From Ichthyophthirius multifiliis (Eukaryota; Ciliophora; Oligohymenophorea; Hymenostomatida): DNA of 64,000 nt. This document shows positions 54,311-64,000 of this stretch, piece after piece (the first letter of the stretch is position 1; each line of letters begins with the position of its first letter). The stretch spans positions 26,330 to 90,329 of the forward strand of contig NW_004086616.1 in NCBI RefSeq assembly GCF_000220395.1. The letters run 5' to 3'. Both the position numbers and the translations under genes were made by a program. The notes under the pieces were generated by a model. It saw nothing but the letters and a program-made list of their open reading frames with translations, ran no database searches and was not told the DNA's origin.

Positions 54311-56720
54311 TCAAAATAATTAGTTTTTATTGTTTATTATATTATTTAAATTATTAGAGCTATTCACAATATTATTATTTGTCATACTGTTATTTAAATT
54401 ATTTGAAGAATTTATTAAATTAGGAGTATTATTATTTTAAGTAAAACTTCCATTTATAGCAGCTAATGTTTATTAATAATAATTCTAATGATTTTTATAT
54501 GTATTTTATGCATTTTATCTAAAGCCATTACTAATTCTACTACCTAAACTACTATTACTACTTGTATGACTACTTTTTATCATTAAACTATTAAAAAGTA
54601 GCATATTCTCCTTTTTTTAATCCTATTTTACAAAAAAAAATGTAAATTAAAACATTATATTTAGTATATGTTTTTAATATTTTACACTTAAAAAATAACG
54701 CCAAGAGCAATCTTAATTTATTTGTTTCTCTTCTTGTTATTCGCTTTAACTTTTTAATTTTTCAAGGAAAAAATTTTAAAGGTTAAATTTTTCTTAATTA
54801 TTTACAATTTTATTTAACTAAAATCTAATTTAAAAATAAAATATTAAAGTAAATTTTAATATATTATAACAAAATAAAAATTTAAAATAACGAAATAAAT
54901 TATATTTATATTACCTTTCCATTTATATTTAATGATGTATAGTTGGTTCAAAAGCATTTGTTGTTAATCTTAATTTTTTACTTTTATTTTTTTAATTAAC
55001 TTCTACTATAGTATTGATTATTTAGTTTTATTAAGTTTATGCTTATGTTTATTTTTATGTTTATGTTTATGTTTATGTTTATGCTTATGCTTATGCTTAT
55101 GCTTATGCTTATGCTTATGTTTATGTTTATGTTTATGTTTATGTTTATGTTTATGTTTATGTTTATGTTTATGTTTATGTTTATGTTTATGTTTATGTTT
55201 ATGTTTATGTTTATGTTTATGTTTATGTTTATGTTTATGTTTATGTTTATGTTTATGTTTATATTTATGTTTATGTTTATGTTTATGTTTATGTTTATAT
55301 TTATGTTTATATTTATGTTTATATTTATGTTTATATTTATGCTTATGTTTATATTTATGTTTATGCTTATGTTTATGTTTATATTTATGTTTATGCTTAT
55401 GTTTATGCTTATGTTTATGTTTATGTTTATGTTTATGAATATGCATGAATAGATGATGATTATTCTTATGTTTAATTTTATGATTATTCTTTTATTTATT
55501 TTTAATATTATATTTGATTTTATGATTATTTTTATATTTGTTTTTATTAGTATTATTCTTATTTTTATGTTAATTCTATATTTTAAATTTATTCATATAA
55601 ATGTTTTTATTATTATTCTTCAATTTATTTATTTTCTTATATTTTATTTAAATATTATGTTTGTTTTTATTATTGTTCTTATGTTTATATTTATTCTAAT
55701 GTTTATGTAAATTGTTAATTTTATATTTATTATCTTATTTAAGATTTTTCTTATTTTAATTATAATTCTTATACATATGCTTATGTATTTTATTGTATCT
55801 ATATCTATATTTATTATTATTATTATTATTAATTATTTTATTATTCATATTCCTATTCTTATTATTATTACATTTATTATTACTTTTACTATTACTAGTT
55901 TTATTGCTTATATTATTACTTTTACTATTATTAATATTACTATTATTATTAATGTTTTTACTATTAATATTACTTTTACTATTACAATTACTATTACCTT
56001 TATTATTATTATTATTAGTTTATTTATGTTTAGTTTTGTTATTCTTTATTACTTTTTATAACACTTGCATATAATATATTATCATCGTATAAATTATAAA
56101 CTTCTATGTCTTATCGATCATCTTAAAGATGCATATTAGTACTTTTTTAAGAAAATATTTCATCTTATAGTAATTATGCTTTTTATATTTATTATAAACT
56201 AAAATTATTTTACAAATCTAAATTTATATTATATAATAATTCATCAAAATTTTTCAAATTTTATTATTAATATTAATTGTTTTCTAATGTTCCTAATTCA
56301 CAAATATTATTTTTATCATATTCAAATTCATATTTTACAAAGTCTTTAGTTTTTCTTTAATCTTTTTATATATTTTTTTTTGATATTTATTCATCAAGCA
56401 ATAAATCTGAATTATGGTTATTTTTTTTTTATTATCGTTATTATTAATATAAATAAATAGTATTTTTTTCTTCATTTATTTAATTATTTTTTTACTCAAT
56501 AATATATAAAATATCATTAAAATTCACTTATTTTTTTTATATTCTATTGTACTTTTAACCTTCTTTATGTATAGTAAATATCATATTACATGTTTTTGGG
56601 TCTATAGTATATAAAATCCTTTTAAGGTTTCATTATTTATCATTTACACTATCATATATTATCCCCTTTTATTATAATATTTTTTAACTTCTACTAATAT
56701 ATATATTTAATTTACTAAAC
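54311..56720 (-). CDS. Giant Gln-rich protein with (Gln-Thr/Gln-Ala)n tract coded by reassigned stops
   Basis: One minus-strand frame runs from about 56720 to TGA 54311-54313, with introns 54825-54914 and 54623-54687. The N-terminal part is globular-like (RILYTIDPKTCNMIFTIHKEG, CELGTLENNQ, DIEVYNLYDDNILYASVI). From about 56040 to 55020 it is almost only Gln, first as poly-Gln mixed with Lys/Tyr, then as about 65 units of TAA-ACA or TAA-GCA, that is Gln-Thr/Gln-Ala. The C-terminal part is unique (NTIVEVNQKNKSKKLRL, DCSWRYFL, GEYATFQQFND) and ends Asn/Ser-rich (TLAAINGSFTQNNNTP). The same frame links both sides of the repeat, which supports coding. Oddities: an in-frame TGA at 56630-56632 and one extra base near T5 54574-54578. 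The start is uncertain. Such tracts are prion-like or aggregation-prone. Confidence 0.75.
55036..55437. repeat. Hexanucleotide minisatellite (TTTATG/CTTATG)n
   Basis: About 65 tandem hexamers, with TTTATG, CTTATG and TATTTA variants mixed in blocks. All six frames are open because none contains TGA or TCA, so frame alone is not evidence of coding. Only the minus-strand Gln-Thr frame connects to protein-like sequence on both sides. Confidence 0.97.
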
Positions 56721-57359
56721 TATTAATCGCAAAATGAGAAAAATTTAAAGAGTTTATAAGATTTAATTTTTATAAAATTTATAAATGTTTTTATTAGTCA
56801 GTCATTTTTATTTTATATTTTTTTTTTCAATAATAATAAATAAATATAAATATTTTATTTTTAAATTTTTTTTTAAAAAAAAAGAACTAAAAATATTAAA
56901 TGAATTAAAATAAAAACTTCACAAATTTAAAATATTTAAATTTTAATTTATTATTAGAATATTTTTTAATTAATAAATAATAATTAAATAAATAATTTTT
57001 AGTTCTTTTTTCTCTTATTTACTTTAGAAATTACACAATAAATATTAAATTTTAGTATTGATTAAATGGATAATCTTAGAATATTAAACTACTTTATATA
57101 TTGAGTTTTTATTAATAAATATTATTTATCAAGTATATATTAGATAACTTAATTTGTTTTTAAAAATATATTATATGTTATATGTTTTGTAAATATTTAT
57201 TATATATTATATAAAAATAAAATAATTAAAAATTAAAGTTTAATTTAATTTATTAAAATTTTATTAATTTCTTTTTACAATTAAAAAATTTATATTTTTT
57301 CTTTTTTATATATTTATTATAACTTCATAAATTTATATCGTATAAGGTTTTTTCTATTA
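56721..57359. other. AT-rich divergent intergenic
   Basis: Between the presumed start of the Gln-rich gene and the plus-strand MORN gene. No ORF or motif is seen. Confidence 0.5.
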
Positions 57360-59266
57360 ATGAACATAATTTAATAGTATATAAAAGAAGAAATTAATCC
57401 ACAATTAGCACAACCTATAAACTATGTCAGCCTAACTTTTGAAAACGGAGAATCTTATTATGGAAATATATTAAATAATAAAAAACATGGTTTTGGACTT
57501 TATAAATATTAAAAAAATGATTTATATGAGGGTGAATGGGAAAAAGATAAAAAAAATGGGAAAGGAGTATTTTTATATGCAGATGGTTCAAAATATGATG
57601 GCGAATGGCATAATGATATTTAAAATGGATATGGAAAATATTAAAAAGATATAAAATAAATTGAAAATTAATAATATGTTTCAAGTGAATGCTTATAATT
57701 TAAAAAAGAAGACATTATATATTATAAAGGTTATTGGAAATATGGTACTATAAATACAATAAATTATTTATATTTTTTTACAAAAAGGAATATATCATAA
57801 ATATGGGCATGCATTATATAAAAATGGAGATGCTTATGAAGGTGAATTTTAAAACGGATAAAGAAATGGAAAAGGAGAATATAGATTTAAAAATGGTCTC
57901 AAATATATAGGAATTTGGGAAAACGACAATTATGGAGGATTTGGTCAACTTTCGAAAAACAATTAAATTATTTATGAGGGAATGTGGAAACATGGGTAAA
58001 AAAATGGCTAAGGTAAGTAATTTTATCCAGATGGGAGCTACTTTTTTGGAAATTTCTAAGATGACATGAGAGAAGGGAAAGGAACTTTTTTTTCGAATAA
58101 TGGCGATGTGTTAGAGGGAGAATGGAAAAAAGGTGAAGATTAAATTTAATGTTAAGTTACTTATAATAGTGACAAAACTTAATATTTTGGAGAATAAAGA
58201 GATGGATAAAAAAATGGATTTGGTAAATTAATTTATGCAAATGGAGAAGTTTATGAAGGATAAGTAATTATTTATTTATTTTCATAATATTATTTTTATT
58301 GAAGTTTCTTAATGACTTTAAATACGGAAAAGGAAAGTATATATATTACAATGGAGCTTAATATGTAGGGGATTGGAATTATGATGTTATATAAGGAAAT
58401 GGAGTTTATATTTCTGAAAACGGAGAAAAATATGAAGGATAATGGGAAAAAAACTTACCAAATGGATAAGGGACTTTTATTTATTAAAATGGTGATTAAT
58501 ATCAAGGGGTTTGCTATATATATTTATTTATATTTATTTATTTAGAATTGGAAAGACGGAGAAAAGAAAGGAAAAGGAATTTATAAATATTAAAATGGAA
58601 TGTAATATGAAGGATTATTTTCAAAAGATAAAAAATAAGGATATGGAATTCTCATTAATGGAAATCTTATTTATTCAGGATATTGGAAAAATGATTATTT
58701 ACCTCAAGGTAATCTTATAAATACTAATACAAACGAAAAATACAAAGGATAATTTAATTAAGAATTAGTAATTTGTATATTTTAACTTATTATATATTTA
58801 TGTTATTTTAGGAAATGCATGGAATTGGTGAATACAAATATAATAATGGGGAAACTTTTAAAGGATATTGGAAAAATAATTAAAAAGAAACAGAAGGAAT
58901 ATATACTTATTCAAATGGAGATATTTTTATATGTAAATAAAAATTAAATTATGATTAACATAAATGGGTTTGTTAACTTTAAAATAGAAAAGGAGCTTAT
59001 ATCGAAGGCATATGGGATATGAATTAGAAAAATGTATATTTTTATATTTATTACTATATCTATTATATAAGGAATAAGGAAGATTTAAAATGGTTGAGGA
59101 AAAATCATAAAATTAAAAAGATTAAGTTTACAACATAAAAAAAAAATGTTAATAAAAAAATAATTAATTTTAAAAATAAATTGAAATACCTATTTTATAA
59201 AGCTTCGATTCTTTAAATAATATTGTTGATTAAATTAATAAAGAAATTTATAATATATGTGTTTGA
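57360..59266 (+). CDS. MORN-repeat protein, 567 aa, 5 introns
   Basis: ATG 57360, TGA 59264-59266. Introns 57745-57787, 58264-58304, 58509-58545, 58768-58811 and 59034-59071 (37-44 nt) give exactly 568 codons. At least twelve MORN units span residues about 25-500 ([135 protein letters not shown]). The C-terminal 60 residues are charged. MORN arrays act in membrane contact and cortical or ciliary structures; no kinase or other catalytic domain is attached. It is not a close tandem copy of the MORN gene at 48832. Confidence 0.93.
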
Positions 59267-59415
59267 ATATAAGAATAATTTATAATTATAACCTAAAATA
59301 ATTAAAAATATAAGTTTTATTATTATTAATTTAAATGTAAAATTTTATAAATTAAATATAAATATATATTTTTTAACCAATTTTTTATTAATAATATTGA
59401 AATTATAAATAGCAA

Positions 59416-61953
59416 TCAAACATTTTAATACTTTTCTTACATATAATTATAAAACATTTAAGTTTAAACAAATTCTATTAAAAACTAGTCTTAGGAATTG
59501 ATACTTTTCAAAAGATAATTTTTAATAGCTTCATAATCAACTTACTAATTTATTATTTTATTTATATTAATAATATTTTTTGTTTTTACATTATTTTCAA
59601 AGATAGCTTTTTAAGGTAGGAATTATAATATTTAATTTTCTAGAAAATTTTTAACACATTCAAGTATTTTTTTACAAATTTATTTTTCTTCTTCTTTTTT
59701 TTTTTACTTTTTTCTAAAATACTATCGATTTCTAAAATATTATTTGCGAGATTTAACGTATTTGTTTTTAAAGACTAAAATAAAGATTTAAGCTATAAGT
59801 TTATTTCCAAAAAAAAATTGTTTTAAAATATAAAAGTTTTATTTTAACTTATGCAATCAACTTTATCCAAATTAACAATCAAAAACTCTTCATTTTTATT
59901 TACTAATTTTTCGTCTATTAACCATTAAAAAGATTTACTAACACCCATTAGAAAAGGAGTAGGAGAATCAAAAATAAACATAAGATTGTTTGTTAATTAC
60001 GATATTATAGGATAAGGCCATTTAAATGGATATATTTAACACATAAAAAAAGTTCTTTAAAAATATTTAATATATAACCGGAAAATTATATGGTATTATT
60101 TTACAAAGTTTAGCTAAGTAAGGTTTCTTCAGATGAATAAAATATAGTATTTTCCTCAAGTAATAAAGAAAAAAGAATATACGTAAAATCAAATAAAGTT
60201 AGTTTTTAAAGAACTTATACCATTCCCCATTCTGCCTGTAAATGAAACGAATCCCATTAAAAAGGAACTGAAAGTGTAAATTAATTTATAAAATGCACTT
60301 TTAACCCGAAATCAAATTTATCTTTAAATTTTATACAAGAATCTAAAACTTTTATTATGTCTAAATTAAGAAAATTCTTTTTATTATTATAAAATAAAAA
60401 CAAAATAAAAATCTATATTTAAATAACATTTATTTAGGAAAAGTCAATTTTCAAATAATCTACAAGACCTTGCCTAATTTCATTATACTTTGAATCTTCG
60501 ATATAGTCTGTTTTTAATTTATTTTGTTATTTTCACCCGATTTTTTTTAAAAAAACATTAATTTTAATTTTAATTTATAAAAATAAAATCAACTTACTAA
60601 AAAGTTCAAAATATCAAAAAAAAATTCAAATAAAGGATATTAAGTTATTACGCAAAGAGCTACAGGAATTTGTAAACAATATTAATTCTATTCAATTTAG
60701 TCAATTTATAATTTTTCTAAATTCTTAAAATCTAAATAATCTTAAGAAACTAAACAAATACAATAAGTTAAATTATTAGGATTGGAGTATTTTTAAAAAA
60801 GATTCTTTTCAAAATTATTATTTTAATCAAATGAATTTATACAAAAAACTAATTATTTTCGTAAATTTTATTTAAAAAGGATGCTCCTTTATTTTATTTA
60901 ATTATATAAAAATTAATATAAATTATAATTTACTATTAAAAATCAAATTTACTGCATTTTTTTAATTCTAAACCATTAGAAAATATGAAATCTTAAAAAA
61001 CTTATAATTTTTCTTATTATTTTTATTAATAATTTTTCTCTAAACTATATATAATTTCAGTTTAAATATTAGTTTCATTAATAGAGTTGATATTTTTTAG
61101 AGCATTTTTATTAGCTGAAAAAATTACAAAATTCGAAATTATCCTATTTTCGTTATTTTTTTATTCTATATGGCAATCTTTTTAATTTAATTATAATTAA
61201 GAATAATTTTTGTTAATTATATTTGTTTCTCTAATTTAAATATTTTAACTAAATATTTATGTTTTTTCATTAAAAAATTAATTAATTTTCTATTCTTTTG
61301 TGTTTTTTAAAATAATATTTGAATACCTTAATTAAAAAAAATAGTTTTTTACAGATATGCATTTATTATTTATTTTTATTTTTAAAAAAAATATTTTACT
61401 CTTAATTAATTTTTACTTCATTTGAATACTTTTATGTTTTTTCTAATTTAATTGGATTTTAATAAAATAAATTATCTTTTTAATCTTATTATTTCCCTTT
61501 ATTATTAAAAATTTATTTATACTCATTATTTTTTCTCTAATTTCTACTGCCAACAATAGGTAGAGATAAATTTCTATTATCTTAAATATTATTTATAATA
61601 CTTTGTTAAATTATTTTATTTGTTTTAGAATTTTATAGCAAATTAGTATCTTAAATATTTTATTGTGAACCATTTAATAAATTATAGTATTTTTCGATTA
61701 CTTCCGTTAGTTTAGATTTTAATTATTCTTGTATTTCTTCAGAGTTTTATATTTGTTTAGTAAAAAGATTTATTTGTATTTATTAGTTATCGTTAAGTTC
61801 TTTTAGTTATTTATTACTTTATTCTAACTAATCTATTTTTTACTTTAATTGGCTGTTTTAATTAATCAGGTCTTCAATTTATTTTTATTCATTTAATATA
61901 TATTTTGAATTAGTTTAATATATTTTATATGAAAAAGGATCTTGATTATCCAT
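59416..61953 (-). CDS. DENN-domain protein (tripartite u/c/dDENN), frameshifts present
   Basis: ATG 61953, TGA 59416-59418. The N-terminal about 180 residues are coiled coil (KQIEDLINQNSQLKQKIDQL). uDENN: FVIFSANKNALKN and QDFIFSNGLELKKC near 61150-60960. Then TYCICLVSQDYLDFKNLEKL and IPVALCVITQYPLFEF at 60790-60610, an intron starting at 60597 and another ending before NFLNLDIIKVLDSC. cDENN core: LLLEENTIFYSSEETLLSQ, YPFKWPYPII, DSPTPFLMGVSKSFQWL. dDENN end: FLIEFVQTQMFYNYMQE. DENN proteins are Rab guanine-nucleotide exchange factors in membrane traffic. At least one missing base (near 60035-60037) and another near 61300-61200 break the frame. It is transcribed divergently from TRM13 across 156 bases. 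Confidence 0.85.
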
Positions 61954-62109
61954 TATATATAAAAAATAATATATTTAAAAATAATGCAAATAGAAATTAA
62001 TAATAAAATAGTTTTTAAATAATAAATATTATATATAATTTTTTGTAAATAAAAATTATATTAATAATTTTTTTTTCTGTATAAATTTATTTTAAAATAA
62101 AAATATTTA
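61954..62109. promoter_or_regulatory. 156-bp bidirectional promoter region
   Basis: The only DNA between the start codons of the divergent DENN and TRM13 genes, so both promoters must lie here or overlap the genes. Sequence is almost pure A/T, without a recognisable element. Confidence 0.5.
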
Positions 62110-63472
62110 ATGGAAGAAATTTAATAATAAAAAACTAATCAAATATAAAAATTAGAGCATGAAAATAAATACTTTTTAGATAAAAACTGTTAATATTATC
62201 TTTAAAAAAAAAAAAAAATTTGCAAATTTCCTCGTACAGAAAATTCTTAATATTGCCATTATCATATATTTTCGGTAACCTAAGTGAAATGTCCCATAGA
62301 TCCTACTCATTACATAAATAAAGATAATCTAGAAAAGCATGTGTAAAAATGTACTTTAAAAAAACAACAAGAAGCTTAATAATAGAATATATGGTTTTAA
62401 TAAGGTATAAATAATAAAGGTTAATAGAAAATTGAAAAGGAAAAAAAAGAAGAAATAAATATTTCTTTAAAAGAACTTTATTTATAAAAATCTTTAATTT
62501 TAATATCTTTAATATAAAAAATAAAATTCAATTTTTCTAAAGCCTTAAAAATATATACATAAAGCTAAAAAGAAACATAATTTTAAGTAGAAAATACAGA
62601 AAATTATTTTCTTGAAGTTTCTTCTTTATAAAATAACATTTAATAAATAAATGATAGATAAAAAGACCTTCATCAAGTCCTTTAATTAAATAAAATCCTT
62701 AAAAAAGTAAACCTTTTAGATAAAAAAAGTATATATATAGAATTCGGGGCTGGAAAAGGACTTCTTTCTCACACAATATGTACCTAATTGTCTACTTTAC
62801 AGTAAGAATTAACATTAGAAACTTTATAAATATCAATAGATTAAAAAAGTAAAGATATTTAAAAATAAGAAGAACATTCAGCCCATGTTTTATTAGAAAT
62901 AGAACCTCGTAGAAATAAATTAGATAAGCTACATAGAAATAATCCTTTTTTTTAAGATTTAGGACAAATATTTTACATTTTGATGCAAATAGTTTGACTT
63001 AAATTTTTTAAAAAGAAGGCAAGTAATTTTTAGAAAATAAATTAGAAATAATTGGAGTTTCTAAACATATGTGTGGTGAAGCAACTGATTTATCAATAAA
63101 TACTCTTTTAAATGCCAAAAATAATGTTTTTTTAAAGGAATGATGATTGCGACTTGTTGCCATCATAAATGTAGGAGAGACAGCTATCTAAATATGGATT
63201 TTTTAGAAGGTTTTTTAGGATTTTCAAATCAAGAAGTTTAACTTTTGTTTAATATATCGGGGTGGTATGTTAGTGGAAATTTATAAAATAATAAAACAGG
63301 GAAAGACGAGTGGTTAAGTTCTTAAGAAAAAGAAATTATAGGAAAAATGGCTAAAAGAATTATTGATTTTGGAAGAATTTAGTACCTTTAATAATAAGGA
63401 AAATAAGCATCGCTATTAAAATATTGTGAAAGTTATTTAAGCCCAGAAAATTTTACTATAATTTGTGTTTGA
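62110..63472 (+). CDS. TRM13: tRNA 2'-O-methyltransferase TRM13, about 454 aa (two frameshifts)
   Basis: ATG 62110, TGA 63470-63472; 1363 bases, and two added bases give 455 codons. Domains in order: TRM13-type Zn knuckle (NCQYYLQ, ICKFPRTENSQYCHYH), a CHHC zinc finger (VKCPIDPTHYINKDNLEKH then C), the SAM-binding glycine loop (YIEFGAGKGLLSH), SKHMCGEATDL, and the C-terminal ATCCHHKCRR and GFSNQEVQLLFNISGWYVSG blocks diagnostic of the family. The enzyme methylates the 2'-O of position 4 in the acceptor stem of certain tRNAs. One base is missing in the T8 run 62946-62953 and one at the T7/A3 junction 63127-63136; the conserved protein on both sides argues for sequencing error. It is the last gene, about 440 bp from the telomere. 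Confidence 0.93.
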
Positions 63473-63878
63473 GGAAAATTAATTTATGTTATATTTACAT
63501 CATTTTTTATTTTTAATATAAATATATCTTTTATTTATTTTTTTAAATGATTTAATTTATTTTTAATTTTATAAATTTTTAAATAAAAATATATTATTAA
63601 TTTTTAATTTTTATATATAAAAAAAAAATTTTTTATATATATACATAATTTTAATAAAACAATTTATCTATATTTAATAAAATAAAAAGAATTTCTAATA
63701 TTTTAAAATTTTAAAAAATTTATATATAAAATATTTTTTACAAAAAATATATTATATATATTATAAAATATATATAAATTAATTATATATATATATTATT
63801 ATGTTATTTTTATAATATATTATATCTAAAATTTTTAAATTTTAAATTTTTTTATTTATAAATATATAAATATATTTG
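63473..63878. other. Subtelomeric AT-rich DNA
   Basis: About 400 bases of A/T with short (AT)n, no ORF, between TRM13 and the telomeric repeats. Confidence 0.7.
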
Positions 63879-63910
63879 GAATAGGTTTTGGGGTAGGCGC
63901 TATTGGGTTT
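63879..63910 (+). repeat. Degenerate telomere-like junction
   Basis: G/T-rich sequence containing ggttttggggtaggcgc and tattgggttt directly next to the perfect telomere array. It resembles mutated telomeric units or the natural addition site. Confidence 0.6.
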
Positions 63911-64000
63911 GGGGTTGGGGTTGGGGTTGGGGTTGGGGTTGGGGTTGGGGTTGGGGTTGGGGTTGGGGTTGGGGTTGGGGTTTGGGGTTGGGGTTGGGGT
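63911..64000 (+). repeat. Telomere (GGGGTT)n, macronuclear chromosome end
   Basis: About fifteen GGGGTT units reach the window edge, oriented with the G-strand 3' outward. One unit near 63977-63983 is a 7-mer, GGGGTTT. This repeat is the telomerase product in Tetrahymena and related hymenostomes. Confidence 0.98.

Noticed and set aside
55018-55446. His-Lys repeat protein on the minus strand and Met-Phe repeat protein on the plus strand
   Set aside because: Both are alternative frames of the hexamer array, which is open in all six frames. Neither is as well supported at both ends as the Gln-Thr frame, which joins structured protein sequence on each side.

Overview
The window is the end of a macronuclear chromosome from a ciliate that uses genetic code 6 (TAA and TAG read as Gln, TGA the only stop). 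Conserved proteins such as EF-1alpha, ALIX and a Kelch-phosphatase read through dozens of in-frame TAA/TAG codons exactly where homologues have Gln, and every confident gene ends at TGA. The DNA is extremely AT-rich (clearly above 80 percent by eye). The right end is a (GGGGTT)n telomere as in hymenostome ciliates. Composition, short AT-rich introns and telomere type together suggest Ichthyophthirius multifiliis or a close Tetrahymena relative; the species is an inference.

Layout, left to right: a hybrid histidine kinase (minus, 457-2073); an assembly gap (3269-3579); a TPR protein (plus, 3828-6073); a coiled-coil/Asn-rich protein (minus, 6183-7161); a small helix-turn-helix protein (minus, 8491-8969); about 3 kb of gene-free AT; EF-1alpha (plus, 11967-13274); a Kelch-PPP phosphatase of the PPKL/BSU1 type with five introns (minus, 13751-16621); an ANP32-like LRR/acidic protein (plus, 17784-18572); a hypothetical gene (plus, 19328-20745); a long AT region with an ORF relic and a hairpin-forming GC island (about 22.74-22.84 kb); a RING/B-box/LRR protein (plus, 23587-25842); a CK1-family kinase (plus, 26127-27573); a TPR protein (minus, 27956-29404); a decayed or badly frameshifted stretch (plus, 29.9-31.8 kb); an ALIX/BRO1 protein (minus, 32051-34914); an AGC-kinase pseudogene fragment (about 36.0-36.2 kb); a secreted Lys/Pro/Glu-rich protein (plus, 37380-38945); three uncharacterised minus-strand genes (39213-43195); a SET-domain methyltransferase of the LSMT/SETD3 type (plus, 44803-46313); an MFSD1-like transporter (plus, 46827-48542); a MORN protein (minus, 48832-50072); an EF-hand/poly-Asn protein (plus, 52276-53916); a Gln-rich protein whose hexanucleotide minisatellite encodes Gln-Thr/Gln-Ala dipeptides (minus, 54311 to about 56700); a second MORN protein (plus, 57360-59266); a DENN-domain protein (minus, 59416-61953); a TRM13 tRNA methyltransferase (plus, 62110-63472); and the telomere (63911-64000).

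The genes do not form one pathway. Several suit a phagotrophic, ciliated cell: ESCRT/endosome (ALIX), Rab regulation (DENN), a lysosome-type transporter (MFSD1), membrane-cortex MORN proteins, and translation (EF-1alpha, TRM13). Introns are GT-AG and mostly 37-113 nt. About a dozen genes need a single-base correction, usually one missing A or T in or beside a homopolymer, to restore a conserved frame. I read this as mainly sequence error, though a few cases could be very short introns. No CRISPR, IS element, tRNA or rRNA was recognised.
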